In this document: positions 34,495 to 42,742 of the stretch, in pieces
How positions within the stretch are numbered: the first letter of the stretch is position 1
Layout: every line of letters starts with the position of its first letter
NCBI RefSeq assembly: GCF_000153825.1
Contig: NZ_DS022299.1
Coordinates: forward strand, 1,142,869-1,206,868
Reading direction: 5' to 3'
Length of the DNA stretch: 64,000 nucleotides
Origin: Synechococcus sp. RS9916
GTDB lineage: Bacteria; Cyanobacteriota; Cyanobacteriia; PCC-6307; Cyanobiaceae
Position numbers and translations under genes: made by a program
Notes under the pieces: model-generated
Told to the model about the DNA's origin: nothing
Seen by the model: the letters and a program-made list of their open reading frames with translations, nothing else
Databases searched by the model: none

Positions 34495-34905
34495 TTGTCT
34501 TTAGGTCCGAGCACACCAGCATCCCACCACGCCGTTCCTGGCTTCGACCAAAGGGTGCAGGCGGTGGTGGCCCAAATTCCCAAGGGGCGATTGGCGACCT
34601 ATGGCCAGGTGGCCGACTGGATCGGGGCCTACGGCTGTGCCCGCCAGGTGGGCTGGGCTCTACGGCGCCTGGCACTGCACTCCCCCCTGCCCTGGCACCG
34701 GGTCGTAAATGCCCGCGGTTGCATCGCCATGAGCCCCAGCCGCGAAGGCACCGATTGGATTCAGCGGGAGCTGTTGCTGGCGGAGGGAATTCCAGTGGAT
34801 GCCGAAGGCCGGCTGCCCCTGAAGCAATTCCTCTGGACGCCGCAGCCCGCTCCCGGCCCTGCCGCAACGCAGGATGAGAAAGACCCGCCAGCGCATCGTG
34901 CGTGA
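34495..34905 (+). CDS. Alkyltransferase-like (ATL) DNA-base-flipping protein
   Basis: A 136-residue homologue of the DNA-binding domain of O6-alkylguanine-DNA alkyltransferase. The winged-helix and Arg-finger segments are present (FDQRVQAVVAQIPKGRLATYGQVADWIG, GCARQVGWALRRL). The catalytic PCHR is PWHR here (W67), the hallmark of ATL proteins, which bind O6-alkylguanine and flag it for nucleotide excision repair without removing the alkyl group. No ATG fits; TTG 34495 is the best start, 6 bp from the divergent gene. The 3' end overlaps rsmB by 32 bp. Confidence 0.82.
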   Translation: MSLGPSTPASHHAVPGFDQRVQAVVAQIPKGRLATYGQVADWIGAYGCARQVGWALRRLALHSPLPWHRVVNARGCIAMSPSREGTDWIQRELLLAEGIPVDAEGRLPLKQFLWTPQPAPGPAATQDEKDPPAHRA

Positions 34906-36244
34906 TCGCCCCTCCCAGAGCCCCGCTGCGGCCGTTGGCGTGCTGCCACGCCGATTGGCCTGGGAGGTACTGGAAGCCGTTGCAGCTGGGGCCTATGCCG
35001 ACGTTGCCCTGGAACGGGCACTGCGCGGCCAGCAGCTTTCCGGCCCTGACAGGGGCCTGGTGACTGAACTCGCCTATGGCGCGATCCGCCAACGGCGCTG
35101 GCTGGATGGCTGGCTCGATCGCCTCGGCAAGGTGCCCGCCCGCAAGCAGCCGCCCAGGCTGCGCTGGTTGCTGCACGTGGGGCTGTATCAGCTGCTGTGC
35201 ATGGAGCGCATCCCGGCAGCAGCAGCGGTGAACACCAGCGTGGAGCTAGCGAAACGCCATGGGCTCAACCGCCTGGCACCGGTAGTCAACGGCCTGCTGC
35301 GCGGAGCATTGCGTGCCCAGGAAGCGGGCGAGCAGCTCACCCTTCCCGATGACCCGGCACTGCGGCTGGCACTGCAACAGTCGCTCCCCGACTGGTTCTG
35401 CCAACAGCTGCAGCAATGGTGCGGACCTGAACAGGCCGAACGGGTCGCCCAAGCCTGCAATCAAGTGCCCAGCCTCGACCTGCGGGTCAACCGGTTGCGC
35501 AGCACGCCAGAAGCAGTGAAGGCCGCCCTGGAAGACGCAGGCCTCACGGTGGTGGCGATCCCGGAGTGCCCCGATGGCCTGCAGGTGCTGAGCCATGGCG
35601 GAGATCTACGCCAGTGGCCCGGCTACGACGATGGTCACTGGTGCGTGCAAGACCGGGCCGCCCAGTGGGTGGCCCCCCTGCTGGCCCCTCAGCCAGGAGA
35701 CCGCGTGTTGGATGCGTGTGCCGCCCCAGGGGGCAAGGCCACCCACCTGGCGGAGCTGATGGGTGATCAAGGGGAGGTGTGGGCGATCGATCGATCCGCC
35801 GGCCGCCTGCAGCGCGTGGCCGCCAATGCCGCCCGTCTCGGCACCAACTGCCTGCAGGCGATGGCCGCTGATGCCGCCGACCTGCTCACCCTGAAACCGG
35901 AGTGGAAGGGTTCGTTTCAGCGCATCCTGCTCGATGCACCCTGCTCAGGTCTTGGCACCCTCGCCCGCCACGCCGATGCCCGCTGGCGGGTGAGTGCCAA
36001 AAGTGTGGCTGAACTGGTGCCACTGCAGGCCCGGCTGCTGGAAGGAATGCTGCCGCTGCTCAGCCCCGGCGGCTCGCTCGTCTACGCCACCTGCACCATT
36101 CATCCGGCTGAAAACACAGAACGGATTGAAGCCTTCCTCCAGGCCCACCCCCAGCTCAGCCTTCAGCATCAAGAGCAGCGCTGGCCCGACCCAGAGGGCG
36201 GAGACGGCTTTTATGCCGCCGTGATCAAGACGCCGACTAGTTGA
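34874..36244 (+). CDS. rsmB: 16S rRNA (cytosine(967)-C5)-methyltransferase
   Basis: A 456-residue RsmB (Sun/Fmu) enzyme that makes m5C967 in 16S rRNA. The N-terminal NusB-like RNA-binding domain (about 25-160) is followed by the Rossmann methyltransferase. The SAM motif VLDACAAPGGKATHLAELM is at about 277, with LLDAPCSGLGTL and SLVYATCTIHPAENT carrying the two catalytic-site cysteines. ATG 34874 lies inside the end of the ATL gene. The 3' end overlaps the convergent PBP gene by 8 bp. Length is normal. Confidence 0.95.
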   Translation: MRKTRQRIVRDRPSQSPAAAVGVLPRRLAWEVLEAVAAGAYADVALERALRGQQLSGPDRGLVTELAYGAIRQRRWLDGWLDRLGKVPARKQPPRLRWLLHVGLYQLLCMERIPAAAAVNTSVELAKRHGLNRLAPVVNGLLRGALRAQEAGEQLTLPDDPALRLALQQSLPDWFCQQLQQWCGPEQAERVAQACNQVPSLDLRVNRLRSTPEAVKAALEDAGLTVVAIPECPDGLQVLSHGGDLRQWPGYDDGHWCVQDRAAQWVAPLLAPQPGDRVLDACAAPGGKATHLAELMGDQGEVWAIDRSAGRLQRVAANAARLGTNCLQAMAADAADLLTLKPEWKGSFQRILLDAPCSGLGTLARHADARWRVSAKSVAELVPLQARLLEGMLPLLSPGGSLVYATCTIHPAENTERIEAFLQAHPQLSLQHQEQRWPDPEGGDGFYAAVIKTPTS

Positions 36245-38255
36245 CCGGCAGAGGCCTGAAGAACTCATCCACCGGCGGACCGCCCGGAGGCACCACGTTG
36301 CGCTTGGGGGGCTCGGGTTGGGCCGGTGTGCTGGTGTCCCAACTGGTGTCGGGCTGATTGGGATCATCGGGCTTCTTCGCTGGATCATTGCCCCGGTAGG
36401 GAACAGAACGATTACCGCCGCGGGGATCCCTGAACACCCTTGTCAGCACGGGCTTGGGAGGGAATTTCTGCACCGGGAAATTGCCCTTGATCGTGGTCAT
36501 GTATTTGTTCCAAGCCCAGGCGGCCTGACCGCTGCTGCTGCCGGTGTCGCGGTTGTTGTCGTAACCGAACCAAACAGCCGTGGTCAGCTGGGGAATCGAA
36601 CCGATGAACCAGAGATCACGGGCTCCCTCTGAAGTGCCGGTTTTACCGGCCACCGGACGGTCATTGAGCTTGGCGGCGGCACCGGTGCCGCCGGTGACCA
36701 CCCGCTGGAGCATCCAGTTCATCGTGTCGGCCACATCGCTGTCCAGGGCACGCTTGCCTTTAGGACCATCACTGCGGCGACTCCAGAGCAGGTCACCACC
36801 AGGGCCACGGATCTCTTCAAAGGCGGTGGGCTTCACGTACACACCGCGGTTGGTCACGGCCGCATAGGCCGCTGTCATGTCGAGGATGGTCTGCTCATAG
36901 GCGCCAATGGCCATGGGGTAGTACTTGCCCAGAGGTCGGGTCGTGCCAATGCCCAGGTTGTTGGCTGTTGTGATGATGGCGTCGAATCCCACCTTGTCCT
37001 GCAACTGCACCGCCACAGTGTTCAGAGAGTTCTGCAGCGCATCGGCAAGAGAGATACGGCCGAAGTATTTATTGCCGAAATTTTTCGGGCAGTAGCCGCG
37101 CCAGCATTTCGGGGAGTCAATGAAGATGTCTTCCGGCTTGACGCCAGCACTGACGGCTGCGGCGTAGGGGAACAGCTTGAAGGTGGAACCCGGCGAGCGA
37201 AGGGCCTGGGTGGTGCGGTTGAACTGACTGGAGCGGAAGTTTTTGCCACCCACCATGGTGCGGACCAAACCGGTGCCGGGTTCGATCGAAACGATTGCGC
37301 CTTCGGCATTGCCAGGGGCAAACTCGCGCACCACCTGCTGAGCACGCTTCTGCCAGTTGAGATTGAGGCTGGTGCGGATCTTCAGTCCGCCCACCTCCAG
37401 TTGCTCGGGGGTGAGCATTTGGGGCAGCTGTTGTGCCACCCAGCTGGTGAAGTAGGGAGCGGCGCTGTTGAAGTATTTCGGGGTCGCCGGCTTGAGATTG
37501 AGCGGGCTGGTGCGGGCCTGCTCGGCTTCGCTCGCTGTGATGAAACCGGCCTGTTGCATTCGCTCCAGCACGATTGAGCGACGCTCCGTCGCCACCTCTT
37601 CATCCACCAGAGGGGAATAGACCGAAGGAGCAGGCGGCAAGCCTGCAATCAGAGCCGCCTCCGGAAGGGTGAGCTGATCAGGTGTTTTGGAGAAATAGAC
37701 CCAGGCCGCATCGGCCACGCCGTAAGCCCCTGACCCCAGATACACGTAGTTGAGGTACTGCTCAAGGATCTGCTCCTTGCTGAGCTGACGCTCCAGCTTG
37801 TAAGCCAGTGCCGCTTCCCGCAGTTTGCGGGTGATGGTGCGGTCTTGACTCAGGAAGACCGTGCGGGCCAGCTGCTGGGTGATCGTGCTGGCGCCTTCCC
37901 GCACCGAGCGCTGCTTGATGTTGGTAAACAGCGCACGGCTGATGCCCCATAGGTCAACACCGTCGTGCTCGTAAAAACGACGATCTTCAGCGGCGACAAA
38001 AGCTTGCTTGACCAGCTCCGGCATCTCACCGGGGTTCAGCTTTTCGCGGGTGGCAGGCCCGAGCTTTTGGATCACCTGTCCGTCACTGGACAGCAACGTG
38101 ATCGTGCCCGGACGGTTGAAGCTGGCGATGCCCCGGGCATCCGGCAGGGTTGAATCGATCGCTTCAGTCAGCGCTGTCTGGCCAAGAGCAACTCCACAAC
38201 CGATGGCGGCAGCCGAGCCGGCAAGAAGAACCCAATGACGGCGGGTGCGCTTCAC
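36237..38255 (-). CDS. Class A penicillin-binding protein (PBP1A-type)
   Basis: A 672-residue bifunctional peptidoglycan synthase. An N-terminal anchor (about 8-25) leads to the glycosyltransferase GT51 domain, with catalytic E90 in AAEDRRFYEHDGVD and later GASTITQQLAR. The transpeptidase domain has SxxK at S357-K360 (GSTFK), SLN at 410-412 and KTGT at 538-541. The C-terminus is Pro/Asp-rich and probably disordered. The start codon overlaps the chlG stop (ATGA), placing it third in a unit DUF2862-chlG-pbp. Both active sites look intact. Confidence 0.95.
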   Translation of the reverse strand: MKRTRRHWVLLAGSAAAIGCGVALGQTALTEAIDSTLPDARGIASFNRPGTITLLSSDGQVIQKLGPATREKLNPGEMPELVKQAFVAAEDRRFYEHDGVDLWGISRALFTNIKQRSVREGASTITQQLARTVFLSQDRTITRKLREAALAYKLERQLSKEQILEQYLNYVYLGSGAYGVADAAWVYFSKTPDQLTLPEAALIAGLPPAPSVYSPLVDEEVATERRSIVLERMQQAGFITASEAEQARTSPLNLKPATPKYFNSAAPYFTSWVAQQLPQMLTPEQLEVGGLKIRTSLNLNWQKRAQQVVREFAPGNAEGAIVSIEPGTGLVRTMVGGKNFRSSQFNRTTQALRSPGSTFKLFPYAAAVSAGVKPEDIFIDSPKCWRGYCPKNFGNKYFGRISLADALQNSLNTVAVQLQDKVGFDAIITTANNLGIGTTRPLGKYYPMAIGAYEQTILDMTAAYAAVTNRGVYVKPTAFEEIRGPGGDLLWSRRSDGPKGKRALDSDVADTMNWMLQRVVTGGTGAAAKLNDRPVAGKTGTSEGARDLWFIGSIPQLTTAVWFGYDNNRDTGSSSGQAAWAWNKYMTTIKGNFPVQKFPPKPVLTRVFRDPRGGNRSVPYRGNDPAKKPDDPNQPDTSWDTSTPAQPEPPKRNVVPPGGPPVDEFFRPLPVN

Positions 38256-39205
38256 ATCAGTTGGGTGAGAGGGCTATGGCCGACGGCCAGGGCGGTGACC
38301 AGCATCCCCAAGACCAGGAAGGGCTGGGCACTGGCCTGATACTTGACATCAAATTCCACAGGGTCGCGCAGCAGCCAGATGTCCTGAAAGGTGATCTGAG
38401 GCACCACGAGAAGCACAAGCAGAACCGCAGCAAAATGCTGTCCGATTGCGATCAAAACGGCAACCATCAGCAATTGGAAGACATCAATCATTCCGGCGCT
38501 GATCCAGCTGGCCCGCTTGATGCCAAACACCACTGGGAGTGACTGGAGACCCAAGGCCTTATCGCCCTCCACGCTCTTGAAGTCGTTGACCACTGCAATG
38601 CCGAGGCCCGCAAGGCTGTAGGCCAGCGTCAAGATGGCAGTTGCCCAGGTGAGTTGGCCAAACAGGGCCTGACCGGCCCACCAAGGCAGGGCGATGTAGC
38701 TGGCCCCCAAGGCGTAGTTCCCCAACCAACCGTTTTGCTTGAGCTTCAGCGGAGGGGCTGAATAGATGTAACTGACAAAAGAGCCACCCAAAGCCAGCAG
38801 AAACACCACAGGCGTGGTGTGACCTGCCCAAACATCAAGGCCGTAGGCAACGCCCAGACCAGCGAGCAACAGAATCCAGATCTGAAGCTTCACCTGGAGC
38901 AGAGGAATCGCTCCGCTGGGGATCGGCCGGTAAGGCTCATTGATCGCGTCAATCTCGCGGTCGTAGTAATCGTTGATCGTCTGCGTGAAGCCGGCAAGCA
39001 ACGGCCCACTCATCACCATGCAGGCGACGGCTGCCGCGAAATGATCGAGGCGCCACTCGTAGTGGCCACTGGCAGCAGCACCACAGACCACACCCCAGAT
39101 CAATGGAATCCAGGTGACGGGTTTCATTAGCTGCAGACGCAGCTTCCAGATGTTGGAGGTGCCACTGGCACCTTTCATGCCAAGCAGTTGACGAGCGTCA
39201 CTCAC
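38252..39205 (-). CDS. chlG: Chlorophyll synthase
   Basis: A UbiA-type prenyltransferase that adds the phytyl or geranylgeranyl tail to chlorophyllide in the thylakoid membrane. It has 317 residues from GTG 39205 ([12 protein letters not shown]), 11 bp after the DUF2862 gene. The Asp-rich motif [23 protein letters not shown] is diagnostic for ChlG, and the second motif is [19 protein letters not shown]. About eight or nine transmembrane helices are present. Translational overlap with the downstream class A PBP couples pigment and wall synthesis genes, though no functional link is implied. Confidence 0.96.
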   Translation of the reverse strand: MSDARQLLGMKGASGTSNIWKLRLQLMKPVTWIPLIWGVVCGAAASGHYEWRLDHFAAAVACMVMSGPLLAGFTQTINDYYDREIDAINEPYRPIPSGAIPLLQVKLQIWILLLAGLGVAYGLDVWAGHTTPVVFLLALGGSFVSYIYSAPPLKLKQNGWLGNYALGASYIALPWWAGQALFGQLTWATAILTLAYSLAGLGIAVVNDFKSVEGDKALGLQSLPVVFGIKRASWISAGMIDVFQLLMVAVLIAIGQHFAAVLLVLLVVPQITFQDIWLLRDPVEFDVKYQASAQPFLVLGMLVTALAVGHSPLTQLM

Positions 39206-39216
39206 AGGCTGGAGCC

Positions 39217-39429
39217 TCAGGCAGCGGCGATTTCGTCTTCGAAGAACCAACTGGTGGAGCCGTCGCTCAGCTTCACCACCACGCCGATTCCCTTGCCATC
39301 AACGGTGCGGAACTCTTCCACCGTGCCGGTTGCATCCTTTTTCAGGAGCTCCACCAGAGCATTGGGAATACGGTCGCGAACACGCGTCACCCGCACCTTG
39401 GAGCCGATGTTGATCGTCGCCTGAGACAT
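39217..39429 (-). CDS. DUF2862 family small protein
   Basis: A 70-residue protein from ATG 39429. [32 protein letters not shown] and [21 protein letters not shown] give an SH3-like beta pattern typical of the cyanobacterial DUF2862 family. It precedes chlG by 11 bp on the same strand and is divergent from hisF (66 bp between the starts). Function is unknown; the recurring association with photosynthesis genes is my recollection, not shown here. Confidence 0.82.
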   Translation of the reverse strand: MSQATINIGSKVRVTRVRDRIPNALVELLKKDATGTVEEFRTVDGKGIGVVVKLSDGSTSWFFEDEIAAA

Positions 39430-39495
39430 GGCCTGCAAGGCTTGGAAAGTGGGCGTCACCCTAACAGCCGCGCCCCGAGATCTCCTTCGTTCGTC

Positions 39496-40281
39496 ATGGT
39501 CGCCCTTCGCCTGATCCCCTGCCTCGACGTGGCCGATGGCCGTGTGGTGAAGGGTGTGAATTTTGTTGGCCTGCGCGATGCCGGAGACCCGGTGGAGTTG
39601 GCCTGCCGATACAGCCAGGCGGGCGCAGATGAACTGGTCTTTCTCGACATCGCAGCCAGTCATCAAGGACGGGCCACCCTGGTCGACATGGTGCGGCGCA
39701 CCGCCGAGGAGGTGACCATTCCCTTCACCGTGGGGGGAGGCATCTCCTCCGTGGAAGGCATCACCGAGCTGCTTCGCGCTGGAGCCGACAAGGTGAGCCT
39801 GAACTCTTCAGCAGTACGAGATCCGGAGCTGGTGGCACGGGGAGCGGAGCGCTTTGGCTGCCAATGCATCGTGGTTGCCATCGACGCCCGGCGACGGACA
39901 GCGGGAGACCCCGGCTGGGACGTGTTTGTCAAAGGTGGCCGGGAGAACACCGGTCTGGATGTGGTCACCTGGGCCAGCCGGGTAGCGGAGCTGGGAGCCG
40001 GTGAAATCCTGCTCACCTCCATGGATGGCGACGGCACCCAAGCCGGCTACGACCTGGAGCTAACCCGGGCGGTCGCCCAGGCGGTTCCAGTGCCGGTGAT
40101 CGCTTCGGGCGGCGCGGGATGCCTGGATCACATCGCCGCGGCCCTGGATCAGGGGCCCCAAGGAGGCCAGGCCTCAGCGGCGCTGCTGGCGTCCCTGCTG
40201 CACGACGGGGTGCTGACGGTGCAACAGATCAAAGGTGATCTGCTCAATCGGCAAATGCCGATTCGCCCCCCAGGGGCCTGA
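39496..40281 (+). CDS. hisF: Imidazole glycerol phosphate synthase cyclase subunit HisF
   Basis: A 261-residue (beta/alpha)8 enzyme that converts PRFAR and ammonia from HisH to IGP and AICAR in histidine synthesis. ATG 39496 precedes [20 protein letters not shown], with the catalytic Asp in CLDV. Phosphate-binding motifs TVGGGI and IASGGAG are present, and [19 protein letters not shown] holds the second catalytic Asp. Length and motifs are canonical. Confidence 0.97.
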   Translation: MVALRLIPCLDVADGRVVKGVNFVGLRDAGDPVELACRYSQAGADELVFLDIAASHQGRATLVDMVRRTAEEVTIPFTVGGGISSVEGITELLRAGADKVSLNSSAVRDPELVARGAERFGCQCIVVAIDARRRTAGDPGWDVFVKGGRENTGLDVVTWASRVAELGAGEILLTSMDGDGTQAGYDLELTRAVAQAVPVPVIASGGAGCLDHIAAALDQGPQGGQASAALLASLLHDGVLTVQQIKGDLLNRQMPIRPPGA

Positions 40282-40331
40282 CCACCGTCACTAAAGTTTT
40301 TGTAGTTCTTTGAACAGTCTGTCGCCTTCTA

Positions 40332-40550
40332 ATGGCCGGCCTACCGCTGATTGATCAATCCTGGGTGCTACCGCTCGGCCTCAGCATTTCAGCGGTCGTG
40401 ATCGGCCTGGTGGCCTGGGCTCTTTCGCTGATGCAATCGGCGATCGAGGAGCAAGAGTTTTCACTGATGCTCGCTGGTTGTCTGGTTTGCTCTGCCGCAG
40501 TGGGCCTCACCCTGGTGATGGTGATGACTCTGGGCGGGATGACCGCCTGA
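40332..40550 (+). CDS. Small two-helix membrane protein, unknown
   Basis: A 72-residue protein with two hydrophobic helices (about 11-34 and 44-68) and a charged turn (AIEEQEF). It starts at ATG 40332, between hisF (50 bp upstream) and menG (55 bp downstream) on the same strand. I recognise no family. The clear helical pattern supports a genuine membrane protein. Confidence 0.6.
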   Translation: MAGLPLIDQSWVLPLGLSISAVVIGLVAWALSLMQSAIEEQEFSLMLAGCLVCSAAVGLTLVMVMTLGGMTA

Positions 40551-40579
40551 ATCCAAGGCTGCATCCAACCAAAAGCTGT

Positions 40580-40612
40580 TTTGATCTGATGGCTGATTTG
40601 ATCTGATGGCTG
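40580..40612 (+). repeat. Tandem 17-bp duplication at the menG start, with a five-codon upstream ORF
   Basis: TTTGATCTGATGGCTG occurs twice with 17-bp spacing (40580-40595 and 40597-40612). Each copy contains ATGGCT. The first opens a five-codon frame (MADLI) whose TGA overlaps the menG ATG at 40606. It looks like a duplicated translation start that now acts as a leader ORF. Confidence 0.6.
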
Positions 40613-41313
40613 TGCAACCCGGCGATCCTGCTGCCGTTGAACAATTGTTCAACGATGTCGCTCCCCGCTACGACCGCCTGAACGATCTGCTCAGCCTTGG
40701 CCTTCACCGTCAGTGGAAGCGCCAATTGCTGGCCTGGCTTCAACCCCAACGGGGAGAACGCTGGCTGGATCTGTGTTGCGGCACCGGCGACCTGGCCCTG
40801 GCCCTGGCACGCACCGTACGTCCATCAGGGCATGTGACTGGCCTGGACGCCGCCGCAGCCCCTCTGCAACTCGCCGAAGAGCGCCGGCAGCAGGAGCCCT
40901 GGCTTGACGTGGAGTGGGTGCAGGGCGATGCCACCGCATCCCAGCTGCCTTCAGCCCACTTTGATGGGGTCGTGATGGCCTATGGCCTGCGCAATCTGGC
41001 CGACCCAGCCGCAGGTATCCAGGAAATGCGCCGGGTGCTGAAACCGGGAGGCCGGGCCGGAGTTCTGGATTTCAATCGCCTGCCAGACGCGAGCTGGTCA
41101 GCTGCATTCCAGCGCCAGTACCTGCGCCGTGTTGTGGTGCCGGCTGCAGCGTTCGCAGGACTGGAACCGCAATACGCCTATCTCGAAGCCAGCCTGAAGC
41201 GGTTTGCGACTGGCGCAGAACAGGAATCCATGGCCCGAAAGGCCGGCTTTCGCTCAGCCAAACATCGCGCGGTGATGGCCGGACAGATGGGGATGCTGCT
41301 GCTCAACACCTGA
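40606..41313 (+). CDS. menG: Demethylphylloquinone/demethylmenaquinone methyltransferase
   Basis: A 235-residue UbiE/MenG-family SAM methyltransferase that in cyanobacteria performs the last methylation of phylloquinone, the photosystem I A1 cofactor. The typical N-terminus VEQLFNDVAPRYDRLNDLLSLGLHRQWKR is present, with SAM motif WLDLCCGTGDLALALA and the family signature VVMAYGLRNLADPAAGIQEMRRVLKPGG. The start is preceded by a 17-bp duplication. MenG rather than UbiE specificity is inferred from the cyanobacterial context. Confidence 0.93.
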   Translation: MAVQPGDPAAVEQLFNDVAPRYDRLNDLLSLGLHRQWKRQLLAWLQPQRGERWLDLCCGTGDLALALARTVRPSGHVTGLDAAAAPLQLAEERRQQEPWLDVEWVQGDATASQLPSAHFDGVVMAYGLRNLADPAAGIQEMRRVLKPGGRAGVLDFNRLPDASWSAAFQRQYLRRVVVPAAAFAGLEPQYAYLEASLKRFATGAEQESMARKAGFRSAKHRAVMAGQMGMLLLNT

Positions 41314-41391
41314 CCACGTCTCACACTGTGTCGCTTGCGACAAGGGTGCTTGGGAGATTAGAAAGAAATCCTTAAGACGCGGGTTCGCGCC

Positions 41392-41742
41392 ATGGCCTTC
41401 CCTCTCCCTTCTCTGCTGGCCTCCATCGAGGACCTGCTCCTTGAGGTGCAGTGGCTGGACGGAATGATCCTGGTCACCGATTCCCAGCGCGCCACCTTCG
41501 TGTCCTTCTCCCAGGTGGACCCCGTGCTGCGACGACTACGCGCCAGACCCAAGGGCATGGAAGTCGCGGAAAAACTCTGCATGTCACTGCTGGAATCCCA
41601 CGGAAAAGCAGCCTCAAAACCCGTTCTGGTCTTTCAAGGAGATGGCAGCTTCTGGCTGGGAATGATGAGCCCAAGCCGCAGCAATCCCCACCGCCATCAC
41701 GCCATCGCCCACCTGCACCGCTGCCTGGCCCAAAGCGACTGA
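41392..41742 (+). CDS. Hypothetical protein (116 aa)
   Basis: A soluble 116-residue protein from ATG 41392. There is no signal peptide or membrane segment. The N-terminus is helical ([27 protein letters not shown]), the middle is mixed ([14 protein letters not shown]), and the end is His-rich ([17 protein letters not shown]). It lies between menG and glyQ on the same strand. I do not recognise the family; orientation, spacing and normal codon use suggest it is real. Confidence 0.6.
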   Translation: MAFPLPSLLASIEDLLLEVQWLDGMILVTDSQRATFVSFSQVDPVLRRLRARPKGMEVAEKLCMSLLESHGKAASKPVLVFQGDGSFWLGMMSPSRSNPHRHHAIAHLHRCLAQSD

Positions 41743-41785
41743 GTCACCCCTGACGGGAGAATGGTTGCCAACCAATCCCCAGCGG

Positions 41786-42673
41786 ATGCATTTCCAGGAC
41801 ATCATCAGCACCCTCAACCGCTTCTGGGCGGACCAGGGGTGCCTGCTGCTGCAGCCCTACGACACCGAAAAGGGCGCAGGCACGATGAGCCCTCACACCG
41901 TGTTGCGGGCGATTGGTCCGGAGCCTTGGGCTGTGGCCTATCCCGAGCCCTGTCGCCGGCCCACCGATGGGCGCTATGGCGACAACCCCAACCGGGCTCA
42001 GCACTATTTCCAATACCAGGTGCTGATCAAACCCTCCCCGGATGGGATCCAGGAGACCTATCTCGCCTCGCTGGAAGCACTGGGCATCAAAGCGTCTGAC
42101 CACGACATCCGCTTTGTGGAAGACAACTGGGAATCCCCCACTCTCGGCGCCTGGGGCGTTGGTTGGGAGGTTTGGCTCGACGGCATGGAGGTGACCCAAT
42201 TCACCTACTTCCAGCAGTGCGGCGGCATTGATTGCCGGCCCGTCTCGATCGAAATCACCTACGGCCTCGAGCGCCTGGCCATGTATCTCCAAGACGTGGA
42301 GAGCATCTGGGATCTGAGCTGGAATGCGGAACGCAAATACGGCGACATCTGGCTGCCCTTTGAAAAGGGTCAGTGCCACTACAACTTCGAAGCCTCCAAT
42401 CCAGAACGGCTCAAGCAGTTGTTTGCCATCTATGAAGCCGAGGCTGCTGATCTGATCGAGAGACAGCTACCGGCCCCGGCCCTTGACTTCGTGCTCAAGT
42501 GCTCCCACACCTTCAACCTGCTGGAAGCCCGCGGGGTGATCTCTGTGACTGAGCGGACGGCCACCATCGCCCGCATCCGCAATCTGGCCCGAAAGGTGGC
42601 CGAAACCTGGCTGGCAGAGCGGGAAGCTCTGGGCTTCCCACTGCTGAAACAGCAACCCGTCACTGCCGGCTGA
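41786..42673 (+). CDS. glyQ: Glycyl-tRNA synthetase alpha subunit
   Basis: A 295-residue catalytic alpha subunit of the bacterial alpha2beta2 glycyl-tRNA synthetase. ATG 41786 ([14 protein letters not shown]) is the conserved start; a TTG seven codons upstream is possible. Class II landmarks are [40 protein letters not shown] and [16 protein letters not shown]. The beta subunit gene (glyS) is not in this window. Length and motifs are canonical. Confidence 0.97.
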   Translation: MHFQDIISTLNRFWADQGCLLLQPYDTEKGAGTMSPHTVLRAIGPEPWAVAYPEPCRRPTDGRYGDNPNRAQHYFQYQVLIKPSPDGIQETYLASLEALGIKASDHDIRFVEDNWESPTLGAWGVGWEVWLDGMEVTQFTYFQQCGGIDCRPVSIEITYGLERLAMYLQDVESIWDLSWNAERKYGDIWLPFEKGQCHYNFEASNPERLKQLFAIYEAEAADLIERQLPAPALDFVLKCSHTFNLLEARGVISVTERTATIARIRNLARKVAETWLAEREALGFPLLKQQPVTAG

Positions 42674-42742
42674 CCCACCGCTGCACTCCCGCGGAATCCT
42701 GCCCAACGAGGGGAATGCTCTGAGCAGTGAGCTTGAGCATCC

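Noticed and set aside
42712-42742. Weak inverted repeat (ATGCTC/GAGCAT) just before comEC
   Set aside because: Only six pairs with a long loop and no supporting context.
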